Part shown: one piece after another, positions 45,824-54,339 of the stretch | Layout: each line of letters starts with the position of its first letter | Position numbering within the stretch: position 1 is the first letter of the stretch | Assembly: GCF_000169155.1 (NCBI RefSeq) | Contig: NZ_AAWL01000004.1 | Location: 124,001-188,000, forward strand | Length of the DNA stretch: 64,000 nt | Direction of reading: 5' to 3' | From: Thermosinus carboxydivorans Nor1 | GTDB lineage: Bacteria; Bacillota; Negativicutes; Sporomusales; Thermosinaceae | The notes under the pieces: model-generated | Database searches by the model: none | What the model was told of the DNA's origin: nothing | What the model saw: only the letters and a program-made list of their open reading frames with translations | Translations under genes and position numbers: made by a program

Positions 45824-45857
45824 AAAGGCTAGACCGCTATACATCGGTCTAGCCTTT
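45824..45857. terminator. Bidirectional terminator between ycsI and tyrS
   Basis: AAAGGCTAGACCG...CGGTCTAGCCTTT. It shares nine stem bases per arm with the terminator at the other end of the 5-oxoproline island. Confidence 0.88.
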
Positions 45858-45869
45858 CGTCGTTGAAAG

Positions 45870-47087
45870 CTATTTTGATAAGACTATCTTAGCAAATTTT
45901 CGTTTGCCGACTTGGACTACCATACCATCGGCAATTGTTACTTCTTCATCTACATTGGTAATTTTTTCGCCGTTAATTTTGACCGCTCCCTGCTGAATGG
46001 CGCGTTTGGCTTCGCTATTGCTGACAGCCAGACCAAGTTGGACGAGCAACTTGGGCAGCCACACGGGAGCATCACTGGCCGGTAAGCTGATCTCCGGCAT
46101 ATTCGTAGGAATGTCACGCTGCTGAAAAACGCGAATAAATTCCGCTTGAGCATTGTCAGCCGCTTCTATACCATGATATAACCTAACCAGTGTATGAGCC
46201 AAACGCATCTTGGCATCGCGGGGGTGAAGCCCACCTGTCTTCAGGCCATGCCGGATAGCTTCCAATTCTTCCAGGCTTACATCGGTAACCAGTTCATAAT
46301 AACGGACCATCAGGTCATCGGGGATAGACATGGCTTTCCCGTAAATTTCACCAGGCGGTTCATTTATACCAATATAGTTACCCAGGCTTTTGCTCATTTT
46401 ATTGACGCCATCAAGCCCCTCCAAGATAGGCATCATAATCGCCACCTGCGGTTCCTGGCCAAACTGTTCCTGCAGGTGCCGTCCCATCAGCAGGTTAAAT
46501 TTTTGGTCAGTGCCGCCAAACTCAATGTCCGCCTTTAGCGCTACTGAGTCATAGCCCTGCATAAGAGGATAAAAGAACTCATGAATACTGATTGGCCGCC
46601 CCTCTTTAAACCGCTTGGAAAAATCCTCCCTTTCCAGCATCCGGGCAACGGTATATTGCGCGGCCAGTTTGATAACGTCAGCAAAGGACAGCGGCGCTAA
46701 CCAAGAGCTGTTAAATACTACTTCTGTTTTTTCTTTGTCAAGAATCCGGAAAATTTGCTCCTCGTAAGTGCGGGCGTTAATGCGAATTTCTTCTTCAGTA
46801 AGCTGTTTGCGAGTCTCCGATTTACCGGTCGGGTCGCCTATTCGACCAGTAAAATCGCCGATGATAATAATAATGTGGTGCCCCAGGTCCTGAAACTGCT
46901 TGAGCTTACGGAGCACCACCGTATGTCCGAGATGAATATCCGGCGCGGTAGGGTCTAACCCAAGCTTTACCCTAAGAGGTACACCCGTGCTGACAGAACG
47001 CTTCAGTTTTTCTACCAACAGCGGTTCTGGCAGGATTTCGGCGACCCCGCGTTTAATTATTCTTAACTGTTGTTCAACAGGTAGCAT
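45870..47087 (-). CDS. tyrS: Tyrosyl-tRNA synthetase
   Basis: A 405-residue class Ic synthetase. The HIGH-type motif is HLGH (residues 52-55), the KMSKS loop is intact near residue 231, and the C-terminal S4-like RNA-binding domain (about 340-405) includes [19 protein letters not shown] start at ATG 47087 because GGGGAGGAAGG precedes it. No T-box is seen upstream, unlike glyQS. Confidence 0.96.
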   Translation of the reverse strand: MLPVEQQLRIIKRGVAEILPEPLLVEKLKRSVSTGVPLRVKLGLDPTAPDIHLGHTVVLRKLKQFQDLGHHIIIIIGDFTGRIGDPTGKSETRKQLTEEEIRINARTYEEQIFRILDKEKTEVVFNSSWLAPLSFADVIKLAAQYTVARMLEREDFSKRFKEGRPISIHEFFYPLMQGYDSVALKADIEFGGTDQKFNLLMGRHLQEQFGQEPQVAIMMPILEGLDGVNKMSKSLGNYIGINEPPGEIYGKAMSIPDDLMVRYYELVTDVSLEELEAIRHGLKTGGLHPRDAKMRLAHTLVRLYHGIEAADNAQAEFIRVFQQRDIPTNMPEISLPASDAPVWLPKLLVQLGLAVSNSEAKRAIQQGAVKINGEKITNVDEEVTIADGMVVQVGKRKFAKIVLSK

Positions 47088-47248
47088 ATCCTTCCTCCCC
47101 AAAACGCCAAAATGAACTTTTTACCTTATTTTGGTATCATTCAGCCGCATTATAACATAACATTAAGTAATTTGCAAATTAACCTAATTATGCTTAAGGT
47201 GCTGTTTATGATATAATAATTTGTATGCTGGCAAGTTAAGGAGGCATT

Positions 47249-49423
47249 ATGAGTAAAAAACATAACGAGCAAGGTCAGCACGACCGACGCCGCCGCGGCA
47301 AAATCGGAAGGCTGATCGCCATTGCGCTGATTGTTTTTGCTGTTATGGTCGCAGGCGCAGGACTAGGCTTTGTAACGGCAAGTATTCATACTATGCCAAG
47401 CCTGAAAGGGGAAATTCGTCCTGCCGCATCGTCGCAGGTTTTCGATAGCAACGGAAAATTGATCGCAACTATCCACTCTGTCGAGAACCGCCTTCCCGTA
47501 TCTATTAATAAAATTCCTAAAGACTTGCAAAACGCCTTCATCGCCGCTGAAGATGCCCGGTTTTACCAGCATATTGGCATTGATCCCCGGGGAATTTTAC
47601 GGGCCATTTGGGCGAATATTACCGATCGGGGCGTATCAGAAGGTGGCAGCACAATCACGCAACAACTGGCCAAAAATGCCCTTCTGTCGCAAGAACGTAC
47701 CCTAAAGCGGAAAATCCAGGAAGCCGTACTCGCACTGCAAATTGAGCGACAATACAGTAAAACCGAGATTTTGGAAATGTATCTTAACCAGATTTATTTC
47801 GGACAAGGTGCATATGGCGTCCAGGCTGCCGCGCAGGTATATTTCGGCAAAAATGTTGAGAACCTCTCTTTAGCGGAATGTGCAATGCTAGCCGGTATTC
47901 CGAAAAGCCCCAATTACTACTCGCCGGCTAATAACTTTAAAGCGGCCAAAGAACGGCAACTTACTGTCCTCAACCAGATGGTCAAGTATGGATACATTGA
48001 CGAAGCCACAGAGGAAAAGGCTAAGAAAGAAGAAATTAAATTAGCATCACCTTCCGCGAAAGACAGACCAACAGCATCCTATTTTGTTGACTATGTTGTC
48101 CAGCAATTGATCGATAAATACGGCGCCGATGCCGTATATAAAGACGGTTTAAAAATTTATACCAGTCTCGACCTGGATATGCAGCAAGCCGCAGAGCGCG
48201 CCATGGCACAACTTCCTACCGCATATACGGATAAAAACGGAATTAAACAGCCCCAGGGAGCGCTGGTGGCGATAGATCCGCACACAGGCTACATCAAAGC
48301 AATGGTCGGCGGCAGGGGCAACGACCAATTTAACCGGGCCATCATGGCAGAACGTCAACCCGGTTCAGCTTTTAAGCCTTTTGTATACCTAGCAGCCCTC
48401 GAAAATGGCTTTACAGCCGCTTCGATTATAGATGATAGCCCTATTTCCTTTGGCAATTGGTCTCCCGTAAATTATGACGGCAAGTTCCACGGACCTGTTT
48501 CATTGCGCACCGCCCTTGAGCAATCACTCAATGTGGTAGCCGTCAAACTGGCACATCAGGTCGGCGTAGATAAACCCCTGTATTATGCCCAGCAGATGGG
48601 GATTTCTACATTAGTCTTGCATGGCAATCCCAACGACCGCAACCTGGCGATGGCCTTAGGCGGCCTTACCCGTGGCGTAACACCGCTGGAAATTGCGAGC
48701 GCTTACGGTGTATTGGCCAACCGCGGTATTAGGGTGGAGCCTGTTGCTATTATTAAAGTCGTTGACCGCAATGGTAAAGTTCTCGAGCAACACACCCACC
48801 GCGAAAAAATTGTCATTAACGAACGCACTGCTTATCTTTTGACAGACATGCTGCGTGGTGTAATCACCCACGGTACCGGTACGAGAGCCAATATCGGCCG
48901 CCCGGCCGCGGGCAAAACGGGGACAACCAGCGACTATAAAGACGCCTGGTTTGTGGGCTATACCCCTGACCTGGTTGCTGCTGTCTGGCTGGGCTATGAC
49001 AATGACGGGTATCTAGAGGGCATAACCGGAGGTTCTATCCCAGCCAGTATTTGGCGTACCTTCATGAGCAGCGCCTTAGCTAAATACCCGGTACGGGACT
49101 TTGTGACGCCCCAAGGCATTGTTGTCGCTACCATATCGACTAAAGACGGACTGCTGGTTACCGATCCGAATAACAAGGAAAGCCGCAAGGAAATCTTTAT
49201 TGAAGGCACGCAGCCGACCCAACCTAGCCAAGCAACCAATAAACCTAATAATCACGATAACAAAGACGAAAAAGATAAAAAATCAGACGAACAAGCCGAT
49301 AACAAGACTGGCGATAAAGCATTACCCCCTCCGCCTGCCCGGCAGGATAAACCGGTCACTGCGCCTACTACACCGGCTACCCCGCCGCCGCCCAAACCAG
49401 AGCCTAAAAAAGGCGGACCATAA
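47249..49423 (+). CDS. Class A penicillin-binding protein 1A
   Basis: A 724-residue bifunctional peptidoglycan synthase. A basic N-tail and one membrane helix (about residues 23-45) come first. The GT51 glycosyltransferase domain follows, with EDARFYQHIGID, GGSTITQQLAKNAL and IYFGQGAYGVQAAA. The transpeptidase domain has SxxK in PGSAFKPF, SxN in QSLNVV and KTG in AGKTGTTSDY. A disordered Pro/Lys/Asp-rich tail runs from about 650. AAGGAGG precedes the ATG and TATAAT occurs upstream at about 47212. It is divergent from tyrS. Confidence 0.95.
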   Translation: MSKKHNEQGQHDRRRRGKIGRLIAIALIVFAVMVAGAGLGFVTASIHTMPSLKGEIRPAASSQVFDSNGKLIATIHSVENRLPVSINKIPKDLQNAFIAAEDARFYQHIGIDPRGILRAIWANITDRGVSEGGSTITQQLAKNALLSQERTLKRKIQEAVLALQIERQYSKTEILEMYLNQIYFGQGAYGVQAAAQVYFGKNVENLSLAECAMLAGIPKSPNYYSPANNFKAAKERQLTVLNQMVKYGYIDEATEEKAKKEEIKLASPSAKDRPTASYFVDYVVQQLIDKYGADAVYKDGLKIYTSLDLDMQQAAERAMAQLPTAYTDKNGIKQPQGALVAIDPHTGYIKAMVGGRGNDQFNRAIMAERQPGSAFKPFVYLAALENGFTAASIIDDSPISFGNWSPVNYDGKFHGPVSLRTALEQSLNVVAVKLAHQVGVDKPLYYAQQMGISTLVLHGNPNDRNLAMALGGLTRGVTPLEIASAYGVLANRGIRVEPVAIIKVVDRNGKVLEQHTHREKIVINERTAYLLTDMLRGVITHGTGTRANIGRPAAGKTGTTSDYKDAWFVGYTPDLVAAVWLGYDNDGYLEGITGGSIPASIWRTFMSSALAKYPVRDFVTPQGIVVATISTKDGLLVTDPNNKESRKEIFIEGTQPTQPSQATNKPNNHDNKDEKDKKSDEQADNKTGDKALPPPPARQDKPVTAPTTPATPPPPKPEPKKGGP

Positions 49424-49430
49424 CATCAAA

Positions 49431-49461
49431 AAAAACACGCGAATTTCTCGCGTGTTTTTTT
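49431..49461 (+). terminator. Terminator of the PBP1A gene
   Basis: AAAAACACGCGA...TCGCGTGTTTTTTT, an ideal hairpin with T-run immediately after the stop. Confidence 0.93.
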
Positions 49462-49550
49462 GTATGCCCGCATATATATTCAATAGATGTACTATACTTA
49501 ACCACGATCAAGACATGTTTCACTGAGTTCTTCCCCAGCAAACTAAATTA

Positions 49551-49658
49551 CTAGATGCTAGTCGTATCTTCTTCAACAAAGAAGAACAGCAGCAGAATTA
49601 TTATAATGAGGATAATCACCCAGCTACCATTACCAAAGCCACAACGCCCGAAACCCAT
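49551..49658 (-). CDS. Tiny glycine-rich membrane protein, 35 aa (YjcZ-like)
   Basis: A frame too short for usual callers: MGFGRCGFGNGSW, then one hydrophobic helix of about 15 residues (VIILIIIILLLFFFV), then EEDTTSI. GGAGGAG precedes the ATG. A paralogue 140 bp upstream has the same plan. The layout resembles YjcZ-type small proteins of spore formers, but the acidic FFFxEED end is distinctive. The presence of two conserved copies with ribosome sites supports real genes. Confidence 0.72.
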   Translation of the reverse strand: MGFGRCGFGNGSWVIILIIIILLLFFFVEEDTTSI

Positions 49659-49794
49659 AAACTACTCCTCCTTTCCTTAACTCAAGGGGAATTTAGGTTT
49701 AGCGATAATCCTTAAATCATATGTTCCTACTTTGAAGATCCTAACCCTTATAAAATTCAGGAACACGATGTCCGTGTCCCTTAATGGTTAGAGA

Positions 49795-49899
49795 TTATAA
49801 AGTGGTGTTAACGTCTTCTTCAAAGAAGAACAACAGAATGATAATTATTATGAGAATCCAAACAAACCCACCATTGCCAAATCCGCAACCTCTTGCCAT
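49795..49899 (-). CDS. Tiny glycine-rich membrane protein, 34 aa (paralogue)
   Basis: Encodes MARGCGFGNGGF, a helix VWILIIIIILLFFF, then EEDVNTTL. It is clearly homologous to the 35-aa protein downstream (shared CGFGNG, Ile-rich helix, FFF then EED). AAGGAGG precedes the ATG. A weak hairpin GGGACACG...CGTGTTCC lies between the two genes, so they may be separate or read through. The cytoplasmic or periplasmic side of the acidic tail is not determinable. Confidence 0.74.
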   Translation of the reverse strand: MARGCGFGNGGFVWILIIIIILLFFFEEDVNTTL

Positions 49900-50025
49900 A
49901 ATATAACCTCCTTAAATGTATCATTTGGGGAGGGCTTTTGTGGTGCCCTCTTTCTAATTTCAATATATGGAGTTGGCAAGAGAAGTGTTACACCAGGGCG
50001 CCGCACATTTTGCGAGAACGTGTTC

Positions 50026-50349
50026 TCACTTCAATAGTTTTCTGACATGATTTGGCACTTCCGCTGCCGTTTTTAAAGATTGCAAGGTAGTATTCATGAG
50101 TTCAGTTACGTTTCTGATTTTATCAATCGAAGCAGTCATAGTGCTTATCCTTCTGTCCATATTTACATTATCAGACATCAGGGTAAGCAAAATTACCAAT
50201 AATTGAGAGCCAGAATTAGGATTATTAAATATTTTTCTAAGCAAACTAACTGGCTTTACAGGTTTTGCCAGTTTTGCCTTTCCTGTTGCCGCTTCGCCAT
50301 TGGCGGTAGCGCGTTCCCGCGGTTTTCTTTTATTCAACCCAAAGGCCAT
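50026..50349 (-). CDS. Hypothetical basic protein, 107 aa
   Basis: Not recognised. A lysine/arginine-rich N-terminus (residues 1-40) precedes a short hydrophobic stretch (SGSQLLVILLTLMSDN) and an amphipathic helical C-terminus with regularly spaced hydrophobics (MDRRISTMTASIDKIRNVTE). AAGGGGTGA precedes the ATG. Its start diverges from the ybaB-like gene across a 150-bp shared promoter region, suggesting joint function with that pair. Confidence 0.68.
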   Translation of the reverse strand: MAFGLNKRKPRERATANGEAATGKAKLAKPVKPVSLLRKIFNNPNSGSQLLVILLTLMSDNVNMDRRISTMTASIDKIRNVTELMNTTLQSLKTAAEVPNHVRKLLK

Positions 50350-50498
50350 TTTATTTCACCCCTTAAAGTCCTCATTTATTTCTAATCTAATATATGACTA
50401 GCGACCTACATCGGTCTCGAGGAATAGAAAAGACATACATTAATTTTCTAATAAATGAATAGATTAACTTAAGTTTAAAATTTATGGGGGTGAAGTTT

Positions 50499-50819
50499 AT
50501 GTTGGAGAATCTAGGAAGCATTATGGAAATGGTGAAAAAAATCCAGCAAAATATTGAAAACGTTCAGGAAAATTTAAAAAATGAACGTATCGAAGTTTCA
50601 AGCGGCGATGTAATAAAGGTTGTCATAAACGGCCAGCAAGACATTATATCGATTGAATTAAATGCAAAATATTTAGCGCCGGATAATGCAGCTCTCCTTC
50701 AGGATTTGCTTGTGGCTACCATAAATAATGCTCTTACTAAATCGCGCGACCTTAATCAGACTGCCATGAATAAATTGACATCAGAGTTAAATTTGCCGAA
50801 AATCCCGGGGCTATTTTAA
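50499..50819 (+). CDS. YbaB/EbfC-like DNA-binding protein (second-copy type)
   Basis: A 106-residue protein with the YbaB plan: an N-terminal helix rich in K/Q (MVKKIQQNIENVQENL), a central beta sheet (VVINGQQDIISIELN), and a C-terminal helix (AALLQDLLVATINNAL). YbaB binds DNA as a dimer and normally lies beside dnaX and recR. This gene lacks those neighbours and is divergent in sequence, so it is probably a specialised paralogue. ATG 50499 has GGGGGTGA upstream. Confidence 0.75.
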   Translation: MLENLGSIMEMVKKIQQNIENVQENLKNERIEVSSGDVIKVVINGQQDIISIELNAKYLAPDNAALLQDLLVATINNALTKSRDLNQTAMNKLTSELNLPKIPGLF

Positions 50820-50831
50820 GGGGGCATTAAT

Positions 50832-51386
50832 ATGGCAAATGACAATCCCGATAAGCCTATAACCCTTCTCCACTCGATAATTCGTATGCTTGATGCCGCG
50901 GTTCAAAGTACCGCAGGCTATAGCACAGTTATGGATATTTTGGCTCTAATCTGCCTTTTCCTTATTCTGAACCGTCACCAAACATCGAACGTAACTGCTT
51001 TACCGCCTTCTGCAGGTAATCCCTTGCAAAAATTACTCGGCGAGTTAGGCAAATCCAATGATGGCAGCCTGCCTGCAGATGCTCTCTCTAAACTACTGCC
51101 TCTATTGAATAATTCACAAGTCAAATCGAAGTTAACCCCTGCCAATATTGCTGCTATCCTTGGACTACTAAATAGTTTAAGCAGTGGCGAAAAGCAAGAA
51201 GGGAAGAACGAGAAGCAGGAAAAAAGTGAAAAGGAAGAAATAAATACAGAACCGAAAAAGAATACGCCAGCCGCTACGATAACAACGGTAGACGTGGATA
51301 CCGAAGGGCACAACAAAATTACCACTGATCAGGATACGGAGAAAAAAGACGGTGGTCGTTATTTAAACTGGAAAAATCATTTTTAA
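50832..51386 (+). CDS. Hypothetical membrane-anchored protein, 184 aa
   Basis: Not recognised. A short N-terminus precedes one hydrophobic segment (MDILALICLFLILN, about residues 34-47). A leucine-rich middle (LLGELGK, ALSKLLPLLNN, IAAILGLLNSLSS) and a highly charged Lys/Glu tail follow. It starts 13 bp after the ybaB-like stop and is in the same operon, ending at a strong terminator. The protein could be a membrane tether for its YbaB-like partner, but that is speculation. Confidence 0.7.
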   Translation: MANDNPDKPITLLHSIIRMLDAAVQSTAGYSTVMDILALICLFLILNRHQTSNVTALPPSAGNPLQKLLGELGKSNDGSLPADALSKLLPLLNNSQVKSKLTPANIAAILGLLNSLSSGEKQEGKNEKQEKSEKEEINTEPKKNTPAATITTVDVDTEGHNKITTDQDTEKKDGGRYLNWKNHF

Positions 51387-51388
51387 TC

Positions 51389-51419
51389 AAAAAACTGAGG
51401 TGCAAACACCTCAGTTTTT
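51389..51419. terminator. Bidirectional terminator between the ybaB-like operon and the DUF2148 gene
   Basis: AAAAACTGAGGTG...ACACCTCAGTTTTT between convergent genes. Confidence 0.92.
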
Positions 51420-51952
51420 CATGTTCTATCAAAAAAGGGGTTTTTTCCGGAAATGCTTAGGGGAATGCCATAGGCAATTTTTACAACGTCTTCTTCAAAA
51501 ATGTCCAGATTGAGAGCAGCCCGGCCGATGCTAAACATAACACGGTTATCGACATGATGCTGGGCCGCGACGCTTACGGCCGAGCCAATAGCAATACCCA
51601 AATCGCCTATGCTGATAGCACAAAGACCATTGTTTTTTTCGTTTTCGGCACAGTTGGCAAAACCGCAATAGCCGCAGCTAGGTACTCCCAAAGGTTTCAC
51701 TTTTTGTCCGAGGAGTACAACCAGTGCAGCCTTGTCTATACAAACAGCATCCCTTTCAAAAAATTGCGCACCTGACGTCTTGGCAATCCGGCGCATTTCT
51801 TCCGCCAACTGGTCTTTCACTCGGCCTTTCACCACCATAGCAATCAAATTGTCCACACCTTTGGCTTTTGGCGCTGTTCTGGCCGCCACGCACATCAGGT
51901 CAGCAACATGCTCGATAGCGCGTTCCTCGATCTCCCGGTATTTAGTTATCAT
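51419..51952 (-). CDS. DUF2148 ferredoxin-domain protein
   Basis: A 177-residue protein of COG4739. The cysteine cluster CGYCGFANCAENEKNNGLC near residue 95 should hold an Fe-S centre, flanked by a FMN-reductase-like alpha/beta region. Common in anaerobes; the reaction is unknown. The start at ATG 51952 follows GGGGGAGAG. It is next to mutS2 without an obvious mechanistic link. Confidence 0.87.
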   Translation of the reverse strand: MITKYREIEERAIEHVADLMCVAARTAPKAKGVDNLIAMVVKGRVKDQLAEEMRRIAKTSGAQFFERDAVCIDKAALVVLLGQKVKPLGVPSCGYCGFANCAENEKNNGLCAISIGDLGIAIGSAVSVAAQHHVDNRVMFSIGRAALNLDIFEEDVVKIAYGIPLSISGKNPFFDRT

Positions 51953-51973
51953 CTGTCTCTCCCCCATGTTACT

Positions 51974-54328
51974 TTACTTTAATTTAACAACCGTTACCCC
52001 GTCCCCGCCCTCACTAAGCTCACCGATGCGCGTCTCAACTACATGCGGATGGTCTTTAAGATAAGAGCGAACTCCCTTGCGTAAAGCGCCTGTACCTTTA
52101 CCGTGAATCACGTTTACTTCACTTAAACCGGCAAGGAGAGCATCATCCAAGTATTTTTCCAATACTGTCTCGGCCTCGGCAACGGTCATACCTCGGACGT
52201 CAATTTCCCGAGAAACACTTTGAACTTTAGCAAAGTCTACGCTTACCCCCTTATGCCCGTGACCAGCCGGTGCCATTTCTTCTACTATCCGACAAGCAGC
52301 CACAGGCACGTTTACCTTTAAAACGCCTAATTGAACAACCGCCTCCCCGTCCTTAATTGCTAAAACAGAGCCCTTTTGCCGCAAAGTTGTTACATAAACT
52401 GTAGAGCCCGGCGTCAACAAGGCGGGAGGTGCTGTCTTTTCGGCAGCGTCAAGTTCCGGATGATGCAACTCAGCCATCTGTCGCTGCAATTGCCGCCGCG
52501 CATCCGCGATAGCTTGCTGCCGCTCTTTATCGCTCGCAACGGAAAACTGTTCCTTAAGACGGGCAATAACCTCTTCAGCCTGCCGTCTGGCTTGGCGAAC
52601 AATACTCATCGCCTCTTCCTGCGCCTTATCAATAATTTCCCGTCTGCGCGCTAAAAGCGCTGCTTCTTCCTGGGCTAATTTCTGGCGCAGGGCGGCTACT
52701 TCCGCCTCTAGCTCCTCCGCTCGCCGGCGGCGCTCTTCATATTCTTTCTTTTCTTGTTCTAAAACGGCCAAAATCTTTTCAAATTGGGCATAATCTTTAT
52801 CTAAAAATTGTCTGGCCCTATCGATCAGCTCCTGTGGCAGCCCTAACCGACGGCTGATAGCAAAGGCGTTGCTGCTGCCGGGAATACCAATCTGCAATCG
52901 GTAGGTAGGACGTAATGTATGTATATCAAATTCTACGCTAGCATTCTCAATTCCATGTCTGGAGTAAGCGAAAGTTTTAAGTTCACTGTAATGAGTGGTG
53001 GCAATCGTCCTGGCCCCCGCACTGTGTAAATATTCAAGAATGGCCATGGCTAAAGCCGCCCCTTCACCCGGATCAGTACCTGCCCCGATTTCATCAATCA
53101 GTACCAGGTCATGGGCCGACACTTTCGCCAATATTTTTACTAAATTGGTCATATGAGCCGAAAACGTGCTCAGGCTCTGCTCAATACTCTGTTCGTCGCC
53201 AATATCGGCAAAAACATTTCTAAATACTGGCATTTCCGAGCCTGAACCGGCAGGAATGAACAACCCGGCCTGAGTCATAAGGGCAAATAGCCCGACTGTT
53301 TTTAAAGTTACCGTCTTACCGCCGGTATTTGGCCCAGTAATAAGCAAAATAGAAAAGTCCTCACCCAATCTTACGTCGATCGGCACAACTTCATCACGGG
53401 GAATCAAAGGATGCCGAGCTTGCCGCAGAAAAATTCGGCCTTTATCATTTAATAGCGGCATATTGGCTTGCATATCCAGCCCCAGCTTAGCCTTCGCAAA
53501 AGCAAAATCAAGGGCGGCCACTATTTCGCTATTTTGACGAATGGCATCGACATGGCGGGCAACCTGTGAACTTAAAGCCGCAAGAATGCGTTCCACTTCA
53601 TTTTTCTCCGCCGCGACTAGTTGCTTGATGTCATTGTTGAGGTTGACGACGGCCATCGGTTCGATAAAAACAGTCGCCCCGCTCGCCGACTGGTCATGAA
53701 CAATGCCTGGAAAATGATAACGATGCTCCTGCTTAATGGGGATGACATAGCGGTCACCCCTGATGGTAACTAAAGCCTCTTGAAAATATTTTTGGTACTC
53801 TGCGGAATGTAGAATTTGGTCCAATTTTTCCTTTACCCGCTGCTGCGCTACCCTAATCTCCCGGCGAATGCGGGTGAGTTCTACACTCGCTTCGTCGCGC
53901 ACTATCCCCTGTTCACTCACGGTACTTTCAATGGCCGCTTCCAAATTCCGCAAAGCGGTAATCCGCCCTGCTTTCTCGGTCAAAAGCACGGATGACGGCT
54001 TTGCCTCTGTCAAAAACTGTTTAAGACGACGGGCCGCGTACAGTGTACTTGCAATAGCAAGCAATTCTTCCGGTTCAAGGACCGCCCCGATTTCCAGCCG
54101 GCGAAGAATAGCGCGAATATCACGCGCTCCGCCAAACGGGACATGGGACGAAGCCAAGAGAATGTCCCGTGCTTCCCTTGTTTCCCGAAGCCGGTTTTCA
54201 ACTTCGTTCCAGTCGTCAGCAGGTTCAAGGGCCAAAGCCAATTCCCGGCCCATGCTGGTAACCGTTGCCTCGGCCAGCATATCACGAATTTTTACAAACT
54301 CTAAAGTTGTCAGTACCGATGTATCCAT
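51974..54328 (-). CDS. mutS2: Endonuclease MutS2
   Basis: A 784-residue MutS paralogue that acts in recombination control or in rescue of collided ribosomes rather than in mismatch repair. Core and lever regions come first, then the ATPase with GPNTGGKT (about residue 335) and a late IDEIGAGTDPGEG. A long coiled coil follows (about 500-620), and a C-terminal Smr nuclease domain with IDVRGMTVAEAE and HGKGTGALRKGV. No N-terminal mismatch-recognition domain, as expected. ATG 54328 behind GAAGGAG. Confidence 0.95.
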   Translation of the reverse strand: MDTSVLTTLEFVKIRDMLAEATVTSMGRELALALEPADDWNEVENRLRETREARDILLASSHVPFGGARDIRAILRRLEIGAVLEPEELLAIASTLYAARRLKQFLTEAKPSSVLLTEKAGRITALRNLEAAIESTVSEQGIVRDEASVELTRIRREIRVAQQRVKEKLDQILHSAEYQKYFQEALVTIRGDRYVIPIKQEHRYHFPGIVHDQSASGATVFIEPMAVVNLNNDIKQLVAAEKNEVERILAALSSQVARHVDAIRQNSEIVAALDFAFAKAKLGLDMQANMPLLNDKGRIFLRQARHPLIPRDEVVPIDVRLGEDFSILLITGPNTGGKTVTLKTVGLFALMTQAGLFIPAGSGSEMPVFRNVFADIGDEQSIEQSLSTFSAHMTNLVKILAKVSAHDLVLIDEIGAGTDPGEGAALAMAILEYLHSAGARTIATTHYSELKTFAYSRHGIENASVEFDIHTLRPTYRLQIGIPGSSNAFAISRRLGLPQELIDRARQFLDKDYAQFEKILAVLEQEKKEYEERRRRAEELEAEVAALRQKLAQEEAALLARRREIIDKAQEEAMSIVRQARRQAEEVIARLKEQFSVASDKERQQAIADARRQLQRQMAELHHPELDAAEKTAPPALLTPGSTVYVTTLRQKGSVLAIKDGEAVVQLGVLKVNVPVAACRIVEEMAPAGHGHKGVSVDFAKVQSVSREIDVRGMTVAEAETVLEKYLDDALLAGLSEVNVIHGKGTGALRKGVRSYLKDHPHVVETRIGELSEGGDGVTVVKLK

Positions 54329-54339
54329 TGCCTTCTCCT

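Noticed and set aside
50014-50027. GAGAAC-N2-GTTCTC inverted repeat as a LexA box
   Set aside because: Spacing between the GAAC and GTTC elements is 2 rather than 4, and it overlaps a stop codon rather than a promoter.
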